This document shows, one piece after another, positions 1-12,500 of a DNA stretch of 64,000 nucleotides. The translations under genes and the position numbers were made by a program. The stretch comes from Aradus depressus. Lineage: Eukaryota > Arthropoda > Insecta > Hemiptera > Aradidae. The stretch spans positions 16,458,480 through 16,522,479 of the forward strand of contig OY759218.1 in the NCBI GenBank assembly GCA_963662175.1, given 5' to 3'. Each line of letters begins with the position of its first letter. Positions within the stretch are counted from its first letter, which is position 1. The notes under the pieces are model-generated. The model worked only from the letters and a program-made list of their open reading frames with translations. It did not search any database and had not been told where the DNA came from.

Positions 1-3000
1 ATAATAATAATAAATAAATAATAAATGTATGCAATTATTTGTATTTAGGCTCAAATATATCGTAAAAATGTATTGTATATTGTCACCTGAATGCAAGAAC
101 TAGTTAACTCGAAATTTGTGTATTTTGACTTATTTATCTGATATTAAACCAAAGATCGTACAAAACGTAATGCAAAAACTAGGTGACTTTTTTAACTAAA
201 CCAGTGAGGTGTATTGGGCAATGTCCAAACTAGTTTTTTAAAAAATAATAATACATAGGTAACTTAAGATAGATTTATACCAAAATTTAGTTATCTACTT
301 CTTGTATTCAGATGACGATATCAATCAATAAGTATCATAGAAATCTGTTCTCTAAGGATAATCATACAATTTGAATATATACATAGGTCTTTTGAATGTT
401 TTTCTTGCATTTTATATTTGTTATTACATTTCATTAAGGTTTCAATGACTTCTGTCAATGGCTCAACATGTAAAATTAAAGAAGAAAGGAGAAACAGTGA
501 TAAATGTAAAAGGTCAGGTGGCAAAACCGAAGGGCTATCCGCATGTCTCATTTTTGACTCGGATTGAGGTCTGTGATCGCACTGGGACAAAGTTGAACAT
601 TCGCGTAACAGTTTCTACATCGCTTTGAATTGGATGTGAGAATTGAAGTGAGGGGTACTATTTCTCAGTGGTGGGTGACCAAATGAGAGCGAGTTGTTTT
701 CCAGTTAATTCTAAGAAGGTTGTGGTATAATTTTGCGAAAAATAATGTCTATATTTTAAAATCGATTCCTAGCTTGGTTGTACTGAGCTGTAAGTTTTTT
801 AAAATGTATATGTTAATAATAACTTATACTAACATTATATTATTACACAACTTTATTGAACTATAAGTGTGTTTCAGAAAATTAGATTCTTATTAACACC
901 AATATTGAATATAGTCAAAGATGGTTGTGAGTTAGAATAAATGCAATTTACATATGCCTAGAAACTATTTACAACTTTATATATCTCTAGAGTATATATT
1001 TTTGAATACTCTGTCGAGATGAAACAGAATTCCCTCTTAATTATACCATAGACCTTTGTTATCGCATTTTTCCCCCGAAATTGAGAGTTATTCGTATTTT
1101 ATATTCCTGATATCTGCAAGATAATAAAAGCTTATATGACCTATAGCGTCTGATAGTGGACGTTGTCATTTTGTAATATCTGCTTTATTGTCAATTCCGA
1201 AAGGTCACTAAAGATAATAACTAAGTTGAAAAAAACGGACATATTGTGGAAACTTGTAATAAACTACGGTTTTGGCATTACACCATCCTCAAGTCTAGTT
1301 ATAAACTCAGAGGTCTTATTAGGTATAAGGTCTTAGTTTATAACTAAACCTGACTTTTTTTTTTTTTTGTAGAACAGATATTTCAAAACATATGTTTGTT
1401 TTATTTGTTTAAAGATATACTGATAAATTTTAAATTTGTTTTTGTCTCTACCTTTTTTTAGTAATATTGAATTTAGGAAAAAGGGCAGCGTATGGAACTA
1501 TCTCGGAATTTCAAACACTTCTTAAAACATTTTGCAGTTCGTGATGAGATTTAGCCATCTGATCACAGGGATAATAATTACTGAACGTCAAACTTAAAAT
1601 GTTATAGCATTAGTGGTTGTGTAGCACAACTATTTTTAGCAGTTGTTTTCTGAATTCAAGAACAAACGTATTTTCTCAATATGATCTTATTTATTGATAC
1701 ATCGGCAGTAGTTTGCCTCATGACATGGAAATTCCATTTCAACAAAATATTGAAATATCGTTTTTTTCGAGCTTTATTTGTACTTAACACAAACATGTTT
1801 TCGAGGTATTGCTACTGCAGTTGACACCCTGCATACATCACTGACGTATGGTAGACTTTCTCCTCTTTTTTATTTTTCATCCTAAGTTGTTGGCAGCTAT
1901 GGGTGACTATTTCGAGGCCAATCCGACACGTCGTTTAAATCTTAGTTTTACTATCATGTATTTACTCTTAACAAGAGTTTTCGAAACGTTTGCCAAGTTC
2001 TAAGTGTGAATCATATGACAGAACTGACTTATGGATTCAAGTTTCAGAATATCTATTACATTTTCCTACATGTATTATAAATCTAAAGCATACCAAACTA
2101 GAGAACTATACTAATACTATGCTAAGCTAATTATGAAAGGTCTAACATATCTTCCAACTGTTCTTGTCATTCTTGTTGTGATTTTAATTCTGATTTTAAT
2201 AAATTCTCAAGTAGTTTTATCACCAGTCTATTTGTATTATTGAAGCCTCCCTTGCTAGCCTAAGTAATAATACCTCTCGCAATTAGCCAAGCAAAATAAG
2301 TAAGTATCATATAAAGATAAAGATCCCGGTATGTGAGAGAAGCACCAAAGTATAACTCTAGTAAGAGTTGACTTTCATTAGATAAGGCATGACAGTTTCA
2401 AAAAAATGGCATTATCAAGCATAAAGTCCACAAGAAACATTTGAAACTAAAACTCCTTCAGTATGGGCTCCGAAATAAGCCGCTCGTATAGTTAAGACAA
2501 CTAACAAACATTTTCATAATGAGTGTGTTGCGTGACTTAGATTTCTAAGGAAAAATAATCATATTAATCGTATTCATCTTTATACTTTTTTTGCCAAAAA
2601 AAATTGAGACATTTCCAAGTGTGCAAATACTTTTTTGACGTGGAAATTTACATTTTTTCTCGTATCTTATTAATTTCGAATCGAATGGATGTAAACAAAT
2701 ATTTTTAGCAAGGATTATGTAGTTTATTTGCAACAAACATAACAAAGTGTTTTCGTTGATTAAACCAATTTATTATTTAAATTAGAAAAAAAAAACTAAG
2801 ATCAAAATCACGATCTACAAAAATGAAAGTATGGGTATCAAATGAAAGGTATTGGATGCTCTTAGCATGAATCTGGGTCCAGTTTTTTGACATTGTCAAA
2901 ATGGCGGCCGTCAGTGGCGATATGTCTTCCAACGATTAAATTTGACTTATATAATTGTAGTTAGGTAGTCTTAGACAGTATTTGTCCTCTTTATTGAAGA

Positions 3001-3838
3001 AGATATAGAGAAGCACAAAAAGCAATTCTCCAAAGGGAATGGGTGCAAAATTGTCCCTTTTGTTGTTACTGTCCCTTTTGTTGACATAGGGCATCGAAAC
3101 TCTTCATTGTATACTCTGCATTTTTAAAATTTTGTATTAGGCAGTCTTATATCTATATTTCCAGTGGATTACATAATATTTTCCTTATTGTATATAAGTA
3201 CAGTTTTTCCATTAGATTTATAACTACATGTGTAATAGTATTGTATTGACAGAATTTCCCTTGCGGAGATATAAATAACAATAAGATACTGTTATTCTAT
3301 TGTACTTTAAATTACATTTTAAGTTGAATATGTTCACTGATTCAAAGAACTTTGTAATTTTTCGGTGAATGTCGTTAAATAAAATTCACTTACCACAAAA
3401 TTATGTTTTGAAATATTACCCATTTCCATAAAATATATCCGAAGATTCATGAAAAGTGTTACAAAGCTACAGCTAAAGAACTTTTCAACACAACCAATAA
3501 CAGTAAGAAAATGGAAGATACGATTTAATCAGATAAACTAGGTGAGGTGAATATTTTATTTTTTTAAATGTAAAGATTTAAAATATCTAAGTAAAAATAG
3601 TAACATTTAACATAAATTAAACTCAAAATACAAATAATCACAAATAATATGATGATATCAACAGTAATGGAAATAAAAACTAGAATGAGAGACTAGGAAA
3701 TTCAAAAAATGATTACTATCCTTCCTACAACCTATCTAAAAATAACATTTAAAAAAAAAAACCATTGATTGTAGCAAATAAACATCTATTTCTGTTCAGC
3801 TATTTCTACTGTCAGTAGCTACTCGTAATTTCTTCCGT
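1..3838. other. AT-rich spacer downstream of spastin
   Basis: No exon, conserved domain or RNA gene could be supported here. The open frames are short, low-complexity and lack splice-flanked domain similarity. Around 2825-2920 there is a more GC-rich patch (GGGTATCAAATGAAAGG followed by ATGGCGGCC) that resembles transposon-terminal sequence seen in many arthropods, but no boundaries are visible. A small inverted repeat (AGTTATAAAC / GTTTATAACT) lies at about 1298-1345. A GAAACGTTTGCC string at 1983-1994 is like the 3' part of a Penelope-type end but lacks the rest of the core. Confidence 0.5.
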
Positions 3839-3844
3839 TTTATT
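3839..3844 (-). terminator. Candidate poly(A) signal of spastin
   Basis: AATAAA on the minus strand (TTTATT on plus), about 235 bp beyond the spastin stop codon at 4077-4079. It is the closest canonical hexamer I could find downstream of the stop. Actual cleavage is not visible from sequence. Confidence 0.45.
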
Positions 3845-4076
3845 TAAACACTAACTATAACAAATAAGTAATAAACACGAATCGTTTGGTGAACATCAAT
3901 TAATTAATGCACTTGAGTGCCAAGGCATGATGAGGTACAATGAGCTTTTCAAAATATGTAAAAAAATAAAACTAAAAAAAACTAAATAAGAATGGTAACA
4001 TTAGGTGCGTCTATTTCTGCAATGTTTCTGAACTAAGCAATCAGTTATATTCAAAATAAATAGACACAAGCATTGT

Positions 4077-7000
4077 TCATAAACTGACATCACCATATTG
4101 CTGATTCCACTTGTCATACATCGCCAGATTAGAGGGAGAGACGCTTCGTCGGATTCTGTTCAGAGATTGGACAAAATCTTGAAATTTGATCTGTCGGACA
4201 TTTACAGGATCTAAACAGCGCACTTCTTCAGCGTTTAGCTCTAAAAAGAAATAACAAATAATAAATACATTTTTAAAAATGGCAAAAGAAGATTCTCAAG
4301 TGCACAGAATATAACTGATAAGGATAACATAAAATTATTGACGAGTATCTTCAAATCAGAGTTGGAAACAACTAAATTTACCATTATACTTTTTTTGGGG
4401 GGATTACAATACTGCCGTCCTAAGCAAGAAGGACTCATCTCCAGTTTCATGAACTTTCGGAAAAATGAAGAAAACTAAGAATGTCTCTAGCGGTTGCGTT
4501 TTTGCAAAAATATTTTGGGTAAAGCCAATTCTAGTTTACTTTTGTCATATTTAAGCTCCCAATATATGAAAAAACCGAAATTAATTATTATAAGTAGTTT
4601 AAAATGGACATAAGTCTTTTGGCACTATGACATGCCTAAGCAAGAAGGACTCATGTCCACAATCAAGGACTTGAGTCCTTTTTAACTAGTTTTCTGCAGT
4701 TCATCGCAGCTACCTATACTAGGTAAAAAGGACTCAAGTCGCACTCTGCGCTTTTAGCTAGCAGCACCTCCCCCCCCCCCCCCCCCCCCCCCCCTTTCTA
4801 AAACTATTTGGGTTTGAAATAAATATATTATTATAATAAAATTTGTTTTTATTTACTTTATATATATATACTGCTCAACACTCGAAGTGGAACACATAAA
4901 TCTCTTCGTCTTATCACTTCTTGGCACCTCCTGGGCATGCTGTTTATGAGGTCCAAAACTGCTTCCCGTGGGATGCGTTCCCATTTCTCAATAACAGCCT
5001 GTCGAAGCTCTTCAAATTGTCAGGGGTAACTCCACCAGCCCTGATCTGCCTCCTGAGACGATCCCAAATGTTCTCAATTGGATTAAGGTCTGAAAATTGT
5101 GCAGGCCACACCATACGCGTAATTGACTGCTATCGAAAAAAATTGTTGACCGCTATGGAGTGATGCGGTCGAGCATTGTCATCAGCATAATTGCAATTTG
5201 CTCCAATTTCATGAGCTAAGGGCATTACAATAGACTCAAGAACCATGTTCAAGTACATCTGGCCAGTCATAGTGGTGTTCCCAAAAACCACGAACGGGAT
5301 AGGTTGAAAGGCAGAAATTCCGCCCCAGACTGAAATGGAACGATCCCCATAAGCTTCTACTATAAGCTGGCCATATTAGCCTCGTCATAGCGCTCATTTG
5401 GGAGTCTCCACACTCTGTTGCGTCCATCTGAACTGTGCAAACGTACTCGGGTTTCATCGGAGAATATGCAGTTGTTCCACTGGTCAGGAGTCCAGTTAGC
5501 ATGATCACGAGCCCAATGCAGCCGCCTTAGCTTGTGATCTCGAGTTAGCCTGGGGAAATTTTTGGCCACCCTGGACCCGAAATTGCGCAGTCTCCTGCGT
5601 ATTGTCTGCGTTGAAATCAATGTACCTGTTGCACGTCTAAGCTCAGCTTGAAGGATTCTGGCTGTAACAGTACGCCTTCTACGAGCTTGGATCACTAAAA
5701 ATTGGTCTTGAGCTACTGATGTTAGCCGCCCACCCCCTCCCCCGTGCCTGTATCGCACACTACCAGTATCCAGGAATCTTGGCCTAGCTCGATGGATCAC
5801 ACTAGCACTCACATTGAAGCGATTTGCGACTGCACGCATGGATTCACCGATGTTTAACATCCCCATCGCTTGATTAAGGGATTTGTAACTTAAACGGTTC
5901 ATTATGAACAGATTCACTGGTCAGAACAACTCAGAAACTGTTAATCCACTGAGGAAAACATTAGACTGTTCAAATGGTAAGAAATTCCATGATACAATAT
6001 GACTTATCCGGCAAATAACAACAGGACACCAACAGGGTAAAAGACCACGCACTTACATTCTTTCACAGTGCTAGGATACAAAGGTAGAATTTTTCCAATT
6101 TTTCTTCGTTTTTTCATTCAAGAGCCTCGTGTTACAACATATGAAGGCTCACATTGGTTCAAGCTTCGATAAAATGACAAAAAACGAGGTGTACTATCGA
6201 ATTTTTATGTGTTCCACTTCGAGTGTTGAGCAGTGTATATTAGTCAAGAGAATAGACTTCTAACTTACGCACCATCATCTGAGGCAATAATACAGACTGG
6301 TTAATATTATGTAACAGGTACATTGCCATATACAAAGCAAAAAAGACTTAACTCCAATAAAAAAGGACTCAACTCCAATGCAAGGCGGAGTTGAGTCCTT
6401 TTTTGTAAAGTATAATTGACCTAGTACAAGGCAAAAAGGACTCATCTCCAAATTAGGTGGAGTTGAGTCCTTTTTGCTTAGGTGAATAACCCTTTTTGAA
6501 CATAAGTCCTTTTTTCAAATGAAAATTAATAATATTTCCCGAATTTTCCGAACATTTTCAATTACACCATTAGACGCGTAATGTTAAGAACTATAAGATT
6601 ATGAAAAAAAACAAAAATTGAATTTTTTGGAGTTAAGTCCTTCTTGCTTAGGACGGCAGAATAAGTCTCATACAGTTGAAAACAAATAATCCTGTTTACA
6701 TAATAAATATGAACAAATCGTAAATTTTTATTTTAACGCACAACACACATTTGAGACAAAGACGGTGAAGAGAATTAGAGAAACCCGAATACCCAGAAGA
6801 TAAGTGAATGGAATCAGCGTTATACAAAACGTTTTGGCGTTTAAACATTTATTTTTTGAAGTTCAGTATTAAAGTACATGAGTGCCTCATGTTAACTTAA
6901 AAATTATTTGTGGAAAAAATATCAAAAAGTTGGAAGAAATAAAGCCGATTTAATTGTGACTTGTTTATGAAGAAATAACCCCTTCCGGAGCTCATATTTC

Positions 7001-7545
7001 TACATTAATATTGCTTAAAATATTGTATTTTATTACATACTTATTTAAATATAATTGATTGTAGAAAGGTGCTCACTTTTTTTTCTTCATCTGATAATTG
7101 TACAAACATTTCCACGATTGAAGCACATACTTCATTCCAAACTTGCTGTTTAATGGTTTTGTTGGAATATTCTGCTATTTGAACATTCCATAGACCCGGC
7201 CTTTCATGGACCAGCTCTATAAAATTTTCAGTATCGAATTTCATACTGTTTTTTTTATTTATAAAAATGGCTGTGTGAGTGGCTGGGGGCACACGTGTCC
7301 CCCATGTGAACGCTCTCATGGAGGTCTCACAAGTGGCCGAGGCACAGGCTGTGTACGGGCGACTCGAGGGTGTGGCTACTGACGAGACACGGAATCCGGT
7401 GGCACTGTACACCGTGGCCCCATGTGAACACTCCCATTCACTTCTATGTTACGACGGTGTCTTCAGACACAGTGGCCGTACACTGAGTGTCTCGTGTGAA
7501 AGGTGTCTAACGCGGCTAACTATATATATATATAGTGAAACGCGG

Positions 7546-7621
<76 letters not shown>

Positions 7622-9507
7622 CCGCGTTTCACTATATATATTAGCCGAATTTCACTATATATATATATATATAGTGAAATTGACAATATTTTAAAAGACA
7701 TACTTTTTTTTTTTTTTTTTTCAAAATATCTCTGCAGAAACTGTTAAGTATCAATAGTTAGTTATTGTGGTTCATGAGAGGTTATAACAACGGGGTCATA
7801 TCCCCTACTACCAGAGCACTCTTTAGTCGCCCCGGTGGACATTAGCCCGATTCTATTGTGGGAGTCCTAAATGTTTTCCTACTCAGATTTTATTTCCAAG
7901 ATAGGGGTCTTCGCGGTCGCTAGGAAATGAGCTCCCCCTCCTATGAACTACTGACCCACATTCCCAACTTGGGAAATACGGACTATACGAAAGGCTCTTA
8001 CCTCTAATTGGTGCCAAAGCCGCATCTTTAGCCAATGCAGTGATATCGCTGCCAGAATAGCCCTCGGTGAGTCTAGCTACCGTCTCCAGTTCGGTCTGTA
8101 GCAACGGGTTGCCATGGCGAGACAACAACCGTTTCATTAGAACAGCTCTCGTCTTCGTATCAGGCAGGCACACGTACACTCTCTTCGGAAAGCGTCTACA
8201 AATTAAAAAAATACATGTTTAAGTATCCGAATAATCTGAAAGGAACGGACAATTCGTCAATTTCGTCTCAACTAATTTACTTTTTCCCCAGAAATTAACG
8301 AAATCACATGTGCCAGCATTTATCTCTTTTTTTAAAACGGCACGTTACAACTGAAGTAACTAATTGTAATCCGAAAAAGTAACTGAAACGTTAAGAAAAT
8401 CACATCTACGAAAAGGAACGAATCATAACTAGTGACTTTTTAGCGAGTATCTTGATCTAACCTGAGAAGTGCCTCATCGAGCTCATGGGGCCTATTGGTA
8501 GCAGCCATAATCAGGACCCTGTCATCGTTGCTAGCAGGCAGTCCGTCCAACTCGACGAGGAATTCTGTCTTCAGCCGCCTGCTGGCCTCATGTTCACCTT
8601 CCTTCCGCTCACTCAACACCGAGTCTATTTCATCAATAAACACGATTGATGGCTGAAACAACATCATACATTGATTTACCGGTTGGGTAATTTTACTTCT
8701 GACTGAATAAACTACTGCAGATGAATAACTATTTATTCACTATTTTCGACCATTCACAGCAGAATTTGATTCAGAAAGTACAAGAGAAAAATGTCTGAAG
8801 TTCACCGAGAGGAGAATTTAAAGAAATTATTTACAGGAAGTAATATAAAAATATTATAAAAGTATCATAGTCTAGAAGCAAATTTAATTTAAAAAATAAA
8901 TGAATAATACTGTCACAAAAACACTATTTACAACAGCAAGAACAGTTCTTAAAAAACTGACACGTCGGTGAATCAACAGTAATGTACTTCCCCAGAATGA
9001 ATTAATCAATTAACTTTTGGCTCCCTCTCCAATACTAGTCAACCCTTAGCGTAATGTTCAGCTGATGACTTACAGAAGTAAAATAAAACATTTGGGTAGC
9101 CAAGCAATCTTTATTGGACACGATCGTTAAAAGAAAACATGAAAAAAGAAAAAAATTGCTAAATATAATACTAAAATACATTTTTAACAGTACCTCAAGC
9201 TGTCTAGCAACCGCAAATAGAGCCCTAACAAGTTTTTCACCTTCTCCGACATATTTGGAGGTGAGACTTGCGGCACTTATACTAAAAAATGTTGAATTTG
9301 ATGCAGTGGCAACAGCTCTGGCAAGCAACGTCTTCCCATTACCAGGAGGTCCGAACAGCAAAAGACCCCGAGCTGGCGTTCGAAGTCCAGTAAATAGCTC
9401 TGGACGCAACGAGGGAAGAATGACCATTTCGTCAAGGGCCTGTTTTGCAATCTAACAGAAAAAAAAAATTAAAATAAAACAGAAACCTGAATAGAGTAAA
9501 TAACTAA

Positions 9508-9541
<34 letters not shown>

Positions 9542-12500
9542 CATCTTACAGGGTCAGGACCATCGCTTAACGTCCCATCCGAAGGACGGCGTTCTCAAGG
9601 TTTTTTTCCAAAACCTGGCCTAGGTCTCAAGGTTTTTTTTATCTGGGAGCTAAAAAAAACCTTGAGCATGCAGTCCCTCGGATGAGACTTTGCGATGATC
9701 CAGCTTTTATGATGTCAGATACTCGTTTAAAGCTCGTAAGCAAAATTCAAACATAGACGACGTGAGCTCATAGTTAAAGCCCGGGCACGAGTCTCAATAA
9801 CTAACTGTATAAGGTTATTTTATTTATTTGTTAGTATTCTTTTCATTTTTCTATATCTAATAATATATACCTACATATATTTTTTTGGATAGTTTCTATA
9901 TTACAGTCGAATAACAATTTTTTTGTTGCTGTCCAGGTCCTACACCTTTTTCCTAGAATCAGCAGTTCTAAGAATTGTTATTTATGATTAATAAATATAA
10001 ACTTGGGGAAAAAAAAAAAAAAATGAAATGAAATGAACATAAATTTTATTCTGGGACCGAGGTCCCCTAAGAATAAATACATGAAAGTCACTGGAGAGAG
10101 CAACAAATAAAATGAAATATCAGCGATGAGATAAAGGTGCTACAGTGGATAGAACCAAGAGCAAAATAAATAAAACTAAATAAGAAAATACCATTAAATA
10201 AAAATAGAATAGAAAATGATAAAATTAAAAAATAAATGAATAAACTAAAAAAATAATAGTAAAAAAGGAGTTAAATTAACTCATTAAGAAGAAATCAAAA
10301 GAAGATAAATGTGTCTAAATAAATATGTAGAAGATAAAATAAAATAAAAAGAAAAACAATATGTATATAAAAATCAAGATTATGGAGGAGAAAATCTAGC
10401 CCAGGCTTGCTATAAAATTAATTTAAGAAAAACTGAAGACAAAAAAAATAAATAAAATAAAAGGATGAAGATGAAAAGATAAATAATATAAATAAGAAAA
10501 AGACAAAGAAACAAGAAATTGATGTTAAGGAGCGGGAAAGTATGGAGGATGGGGAATAAGAGGCTAATCAGAGGGAGAAGATTGTTTATTGAGGAGGAAT
10601 TGGAATAGCGAGGATTTGAAGGAGGCCACGGAAGGAGAGTGACGGATGAAGGGAGGCAGGGAGTTCCAGAGGGAGGAGGCTTGGACAAGGAAAGAGTTGT
10701 GGAAGGCAGAGGAGCGATGGGAGGGGATGAAGAGGTCCGAAGGACGGGATCTGGTGTGTCTTTGGTGGACAGAGGACTTGAATTGGAACATTTTGTAAAG
10801 GTAGTAGGGTTCTTTGGATTTTAATATTTGGAAGAGGAAGGAACCTATGAGGTAATCACTGCGGTAGGAGGGTTTGAGCCATTTCAACACAGAGTACCAG
10901 GGCGAGATGTGAGCATCTCTAGGGACATCGAAAACAAACCTGATGTGAGCATATAGGGTTCGTTGGAGTTTGTTATCGAGTCCCTAGCTCAGATCATTAT
11001 AGACCAGGCACCCGTAATCGAAATGGGGAAATATGAGAGAAGATACGAGGAGTTGCCGGGAACTTTGTGATATATGTAGAGTGACGGGAACGTTTAAATT
11101 GTGCTAGGGATTGAAAGGATTTACGGGAAATGTATGATACGTGATCTTTCCAGGAAAGGGATTGGTCTAGGATGATACTGAGGTTTTTGACTTTCGTCGA
11201 GTAGTTAATATCGGTGTCGTCCAGCTTTAAGTGAGGGGGGTCGAGTAAGTTACTGAGGAGCTTCTTGTTGCCTAATAAATTGCTTGAGTCTTGTCGGGAT
11301 TAAGAAAGAGTTTGTTCTGTTTGGCCCAGGATGATATCGAATTGATATCATCTGAAACCTGAGAAAAAGCAAGGGGAAAGTTGGAAGAGTGAAAGGATAG
11401 ATAAATTTGCAGGTCATCAGCGTAGAGATAGTATTTACAGTATCTGATGTGTGTAGGAAGGTCCAAAAGGAAGAGAGAGAAAAGGAGCGGAGAAAGGGAT
11501 GAGCCTTGTGGGACACCTGAGTGGAGAGGAAGTGAGAACGAGGGTGGAGAGTTGGGAAACTTGACGGACTGAGAATGGCCTGCAAGATAGGACTGGAGCC
11601 AGAGGAGGACGCTATTGGATAGAGGAAGACTGGCTGGCATCCCCCTGGGATGAATAAAATTTAAAATAAATGGTAAACCAGAAGAATATTTTCAAAATGC
11701 AATCTTCTGCTTGTTCAAAAAGTGGAGACCATTTTGAAAAATTCACCAAGTTCACTTTGGCTTGGATAGTATAAGTAAACCACATGCTTTATCTGTCAGA
11801 ACAACTCACTTATCAATTTAAAATTGATTGTTTATAATTGATATTTATAAAAATCACTAATTGTACGTCAATATTTTGATAGCAGTCCAGATAAAACTAA
11901 TAAAAAATAAATCCTGTTTCCATTCAAATCAATATGTAAAATTACAAATTATTCTTACTTCTTGTCCGGCGACATCATCCCAAAGTACAGGGGTACCACC
12001 CTCCAAAATTTCATCCATAACAATCTGGGCAAGCTTTGGATCCACCCCTTTCAAGCAAGTAGATTTGTTCACCAGTGCTTTCATCTTCATGTTAGACTTG
12101 TGGATAGGTGATATACAAGGCCCCTATCAAATATTGATGATACATGTAAAAAAAATATTTTGTAAAAAAAAAAAAACAATACTACGTAACAATACTGATT
12201 ACTTACAGAGAACTGCCTCTTGATTGGTGGTGGAGTGTTGATCAACTTAACAGTAGATGGACCCCCAGCGCTGTGGGATCGAGACCCCATAGACCGAGGA
12301 AGTGTTTTACTTTTTACAAGGCTATTGAAATTATTATTACCGCTTACAAGCATCTTTTTCTCAGCAGCTGAAAAAAAAATTATAAACAATTTTTATATCA
12401 AATCATGACAACCTATTAAATATTCTGCTTTATATATTGTAAATGACGATAGTTTTCAAATAAATAGAAAGAAGTTATCTTCACATTGTTTTATTTAAAT

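Larger units (their letters stand above)
4412..6659. mobile_element. 2.25 kb non-autonomous DNA element, TIR CTGCCGTCC, TSD AATA
   Basis: The left end CTGCCGTCCTAAGCAAGAAG (4412 on) is mirrored at 6628-6659. The two inverted ends agree over 32 bp with two mismatches. Flanks are AATA at 4408-4411 and AATA at 6660-6663, a likely 4-bp target duplication. Inside, many copies of a GGACTCAACTCC / GGAGTTGAGTCC motif occur, and some pair into hairpins (6360-6405, 6432-6482). A C-homopolymer lies at 4769-4794 and a Tc1-like element is inserted at about 4869-6235. No transposase other than the nested Tc1 one is present, so mobility must have been supplied in trans. It lies wholly in the last intron of spastin. 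Superfamily not assigned. Confidence 0.75.

Noticed and set aside
321..590. Open frame of 89 codons on minus
   Set aside because: Low-complexity, no domain, no splice context consistent with a gene; length expected by chance in this composition.
1960..2000. GTTTTCGAAACGTTTGCC as a hammerhead site
   Set aside because: The CUGANGA box and stem I are absent upstream; only the GAAACGTT half is present.
7279..7617. 112-codon plus-strand frame ending in Tyr-Ile repeats
   Set aside because: The Tyr-Ile part is translation of (TA)n and the rest is GC-rich non-coding sequence without a domain.
10410..10688. Minus-strand frame rich in Leu/Phe
   Set aside because: Overlaps the LINE 3' part in another frame; hydrophobic composition follows from the T-rich strand.
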